Assembly: GCA_030839105.1 (NCBI GenBank)
Contig: JAUZEI010000375.1
Location: 1-5,895 of the forward strand
Direction of reading: 5' to 3'
Length of the DNA stretch: 5,895 bases
From: Actinomycetota bacterium
GTDB taxonomy: Bacteria; Actinomycetota; Acidimicrobiia; IMCC26256; PALSA-610
This document shows, piece by piece, positions 4,604 through 5,895 of this stretch. Under the pieces are notes generated by a model. The model was not told the DNA's origin. It made no database searches and worked only from the letters and a program-made list of their open reading frames with translations. The first letter of the stretch is position 1, and each line of letters opens with the position of its first letter. Both the position numbers and the translations under genes were made by a program.

Positions 4604-5680
4604 CTATCCCTCCACGCCGATCGCGGCCAGCGCCTTGCGGACGGCCGCCGGATCAGGATCGTCGACCCGCTCGATACCACGCGCGCCCGCCAGCATGAAG
4701 GTGAGCCGGCCGCCCGACTTCTTGTCACGCGCCATGATCGGGATCAGGTCGTCGGCACGCAGCCCAGAAGGTGCGCTCGTCGGGAGCCCCAGAGCTGACA
4801 CCAGGAATTCGTGATGCTCGACGACGTGATGATCGATCCGCTCGAGGGTTGCCGCGAGCTGCGCCGCGAAGACGAGACCGATCGCCACGGCTTCGCCGTG
4901 CAAGAGTGCATGGCCGGTCGCGGTCTCGAGCGCGTGCGCGAGCGTGTGGCCGTAGTTGAGCACGGCGCGGGTGCCGGTGCGTTCCAACTCGTCGGCCGCG
5001 ACGTACTTCGCCTTGATGGCGGCGCTGCGGGCGATGACCTCACCGAGCACGTCGGCGTCGCGCGCGACGAGCTCGGCGGTGCGCAGCGAAACGAAGTCGT
5101 CACCCATCAACGCGTACTTCGCGATCTCCCCGAGTCCGCACCGGTACTCGCGGTCGGAAAGGGTCGTGAGCACCGCCGGATCGGCGAGCACCGCGATCGG
5201 CTGGTGGAACGCGCCGACGAGGTTCTTACCCTCGGGTAGGTTCACGCCGGTCTTGCCGCCGATCGCAGAGTCGACCATCGCGAGAAGCGTCGTCGGTATC
5301 TGCACGACGTCCACCCCCCGGTGATACACCGCCGAGGCGAACCCGGCGGTATCGCCCACGACCCCGCCGCCGAGCGCGACGACCGCGTCGCCCCGCAACA
5401 GCCCCGACTGCGTGAACCGGCGACAGAGATCCTCGACGGTTGCGAGCGTCTTGTCGTCCTCACCGTCGCCCATCAAGAACGTCTCGTGCGTGATGCCCGC
5501 ATCGTCGAGCGCGGCGCGCGACGAGTCGACGACGGCGGCGGGAATCGTCGCCTGGGTGACGATCGCGACGCGGCGCCGGCCCGCAAGGACGGATCCGAGC
5601 CGGTCGACGACCCCGGTACCGATCACGATGTCGTAGCCGCGCTCGGCCAGCTCGACGTGGATTTCCATGGGCGAGCTCAT
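4604..5680 (-). CDS. aroB: 3-Dehydroquinate synthase
   Basis: This 358-residue protein has the normal family length. AroB converts DAHP to 3-dehydroquinate, the second shikimate-pathway step, using NAD+ and a divalent metal. The N-terminal Rossmann-like half carries GGGVVGDTAGF at 104-114, the nucleotide-binding loop. It is followed by QIPTTLLAMVDSAIGGKTG at 127-145 and NLPEGKNLVGAFHQP at 147-161, both hallmarks. Metal ligands are E185 (GEIAKYAL), H245 (NYGHTLAHALE) and H261 (LLHGEAVAIGL). A late RDKK at 318-321 belongs to the active site. The ATG at 5680 overlaps the aroK stop and has an AGGGG ribosome-binding sequence seven bases upstream (5692-5688). A second in-frame ATG at 5668 (M5) is possible. 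aroQ begins 3 bases after the TAG. All key residues are present, so the protein should be active. Confidence 0.97.
   Translation of the reverse strand: MSSPMEIHVELAERGYDIVIGTGVVDRLGSVLAGRRRVAIVTQATIPAAVVDSSRAALDDAGITHETFLMGDGEDDKTLATVEDLCRRFTQSGLLRGDAVVALGGGVVGDTAGFASAVYHRGVDVVQIPTTLLAMVDSAIGGKTGVNLPEGKNLVGAFHQPIAVLADPAVLTTLSDREYRCGLGEIAKYALMGDDFVSLRTAELVARDADVLGEVIARSAAIKAKYVAADELERTGTRAVLNYGHTLAHALETATGHALLHGEAVAIGLVFAAQLAATLERIDHHVVEHHEFLVSALGLPTSAPSGLRADDLIPIMARDKKSGGRLTFMLAGARGIERVDDPDPAAVRKALAAIGVEG
4609..4613 (-). promoter_or_regulatory. Ribosome-binding site of aroQ inside the aroB 3' end
   Basis: The reverse strand reads GGAGG eight bases before the aroQ ATG at 4600. It lies within the last codons of aroB (Val-Glu-Gly-stop), so ribosomes finishing aroB pass directly over it. 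This supports the ATG at 4600 and coupled translation of aroB and aroQ. Confidence 0.75.
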
Positions 5681-5895
5681 GCCGCCGCCCCTGCGAACAC
5701 CGACACGACGGCGTCGGCGACGGCCGCGACCTCGAGGCCGTCGGTGTCCACCGACGCGTGGGAGGCCGCTTCATACGCCGGTTCGCGCAGCCGCTCGAGC
5801 CGGAGGAGCGTGCCCGCGGGGTCTTCCCGCAACAGCGGACGGGTCGCACCGTTCCCGACGCGGCGGACCAGGGTGGCCGAGGGTGCCCGGAGCCA
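5677..5895 (-). CDS. aroK: Shikimate kinase, C-terminal part (5' end outside the window)
   Basis: The reverse strand is open from the right edge to a TGA at 5679-5677, giving 72 residues with no start inside the window. Shikimate kinase phosphorylates shikimate at O3 with ATP, the fifth step of chorismate synthesis in the cytoplasm. The visible part matches the family C-terminus: a lid segment GNGATRPLL, with the RPLL arginine at about residue 19 of the fragment, then a leucine-rich helix and REPAYEAAS, equivalent to the R-x-P-x-Y-x-x-(V/A) element that supplies another active-site arginine. The Walker A and shikimate-binding parts are beyond the edge. Its stop overlaps the aroB start as ATGA (5680-5677), which implies translational coupling. 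The identification rests on the RPLL and RxPxY motifs plus the aroB neighbour. Only completeness is unknown. Confidence 0.9.
   Translation of the reverse strand, partial: WLRAPSATLVRRVGNGATRPLLREDPAGTLLRLERLREPAYEAASHASVDTDGLEVAAVADAVVSVFAGAAA

Noticed and set aside
5460..5849. 129-codon minus-strand frame across the aroK-aroB junction
   Set aside because: It is out of frame with both genes and Arg/Ser/Pro-rich. The correct aroK frame, open from the window edge, carries the RPLL and RxPxY motifs.
1..5895. CRISPR array, transposon, tRNA or rRNA gene, prophage or defence cluster
   Set aside because: No repeat-spacer pattern, terminal inverted repeats, tRNA-like cloverleaf or transposase motif was seen. 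Genes fill nearly all of the window and are conserved housekeeping families.

Overview
The window is strongly GC-rich, and every convincing gene lies on the minus strand, so the genes read from the right end to the left. The order is aroK (only its 3' end is inside), aroB, aroQ, pepQ, efp, nusB, clpS, a DUF2017 gene and a moxR-type ATPase gene. The run aroK-aroB-aroQ-pepQ-efp-nusB is a conserved actinobacterial arrangement; Mycobacterium tuberculosis has nearly the same order. The clpS-DUF2017 pair is also an actinobacterial association. I infer an actinomycete (phylum Actinomycetota). A deep lineage such as Acidimicrobiia is possible because nusB is joined here to clpS-DUF2017, but I cannot prove that from sequence alone.

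Region by region: positions 4154-5895 hold shikimate-pathway genes: shikimate kinase C-terminus, 3-dehydroquinate synthase and type II 3-dehydroquinase. Positions 2026-4157 hold an M24 Xaa-Pro peptidase, elongation factor P and the antitermination factor NusB. Positions 1051-2012 hold the N-degron adaptor ClpS and its usual DUF2017 neighbour. Positions 10-972 hold a MoxR-family AAA+ ATPase after a 78-base gap, the longest non-coding stretch in the window. No gap exceeds 300 bases.

The first genes are tightly packed: ATGA overlaps at aroK/aroB and aroQ/pepQ, a GTGA overlap at pepQ/efp, 3 bases between aroB and aroQ, and 21 bases between efp and nusB. This looks like one long operon with translational coupling, whose promoter lies upstream, beyond the right edge. 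The gap before moxR is the only place where a new internal promoter is plausible.

These are mostly conserved housekeeping genes, and I see no mobile element, CRISPR array, RNA gene or defence system. The most unusual signals are small. There is a 24-base in-frame tandem duplication at the end of clpS, placing a second copy of its C-terminal codons between its stop and the next start. Very short open frames bridge the nusB/clpS and clpS/DUF2017 junctions by overlapping stop and start codons. The EF-P loop reads PGKGG where the usual actinobacterial form is PGKGP.
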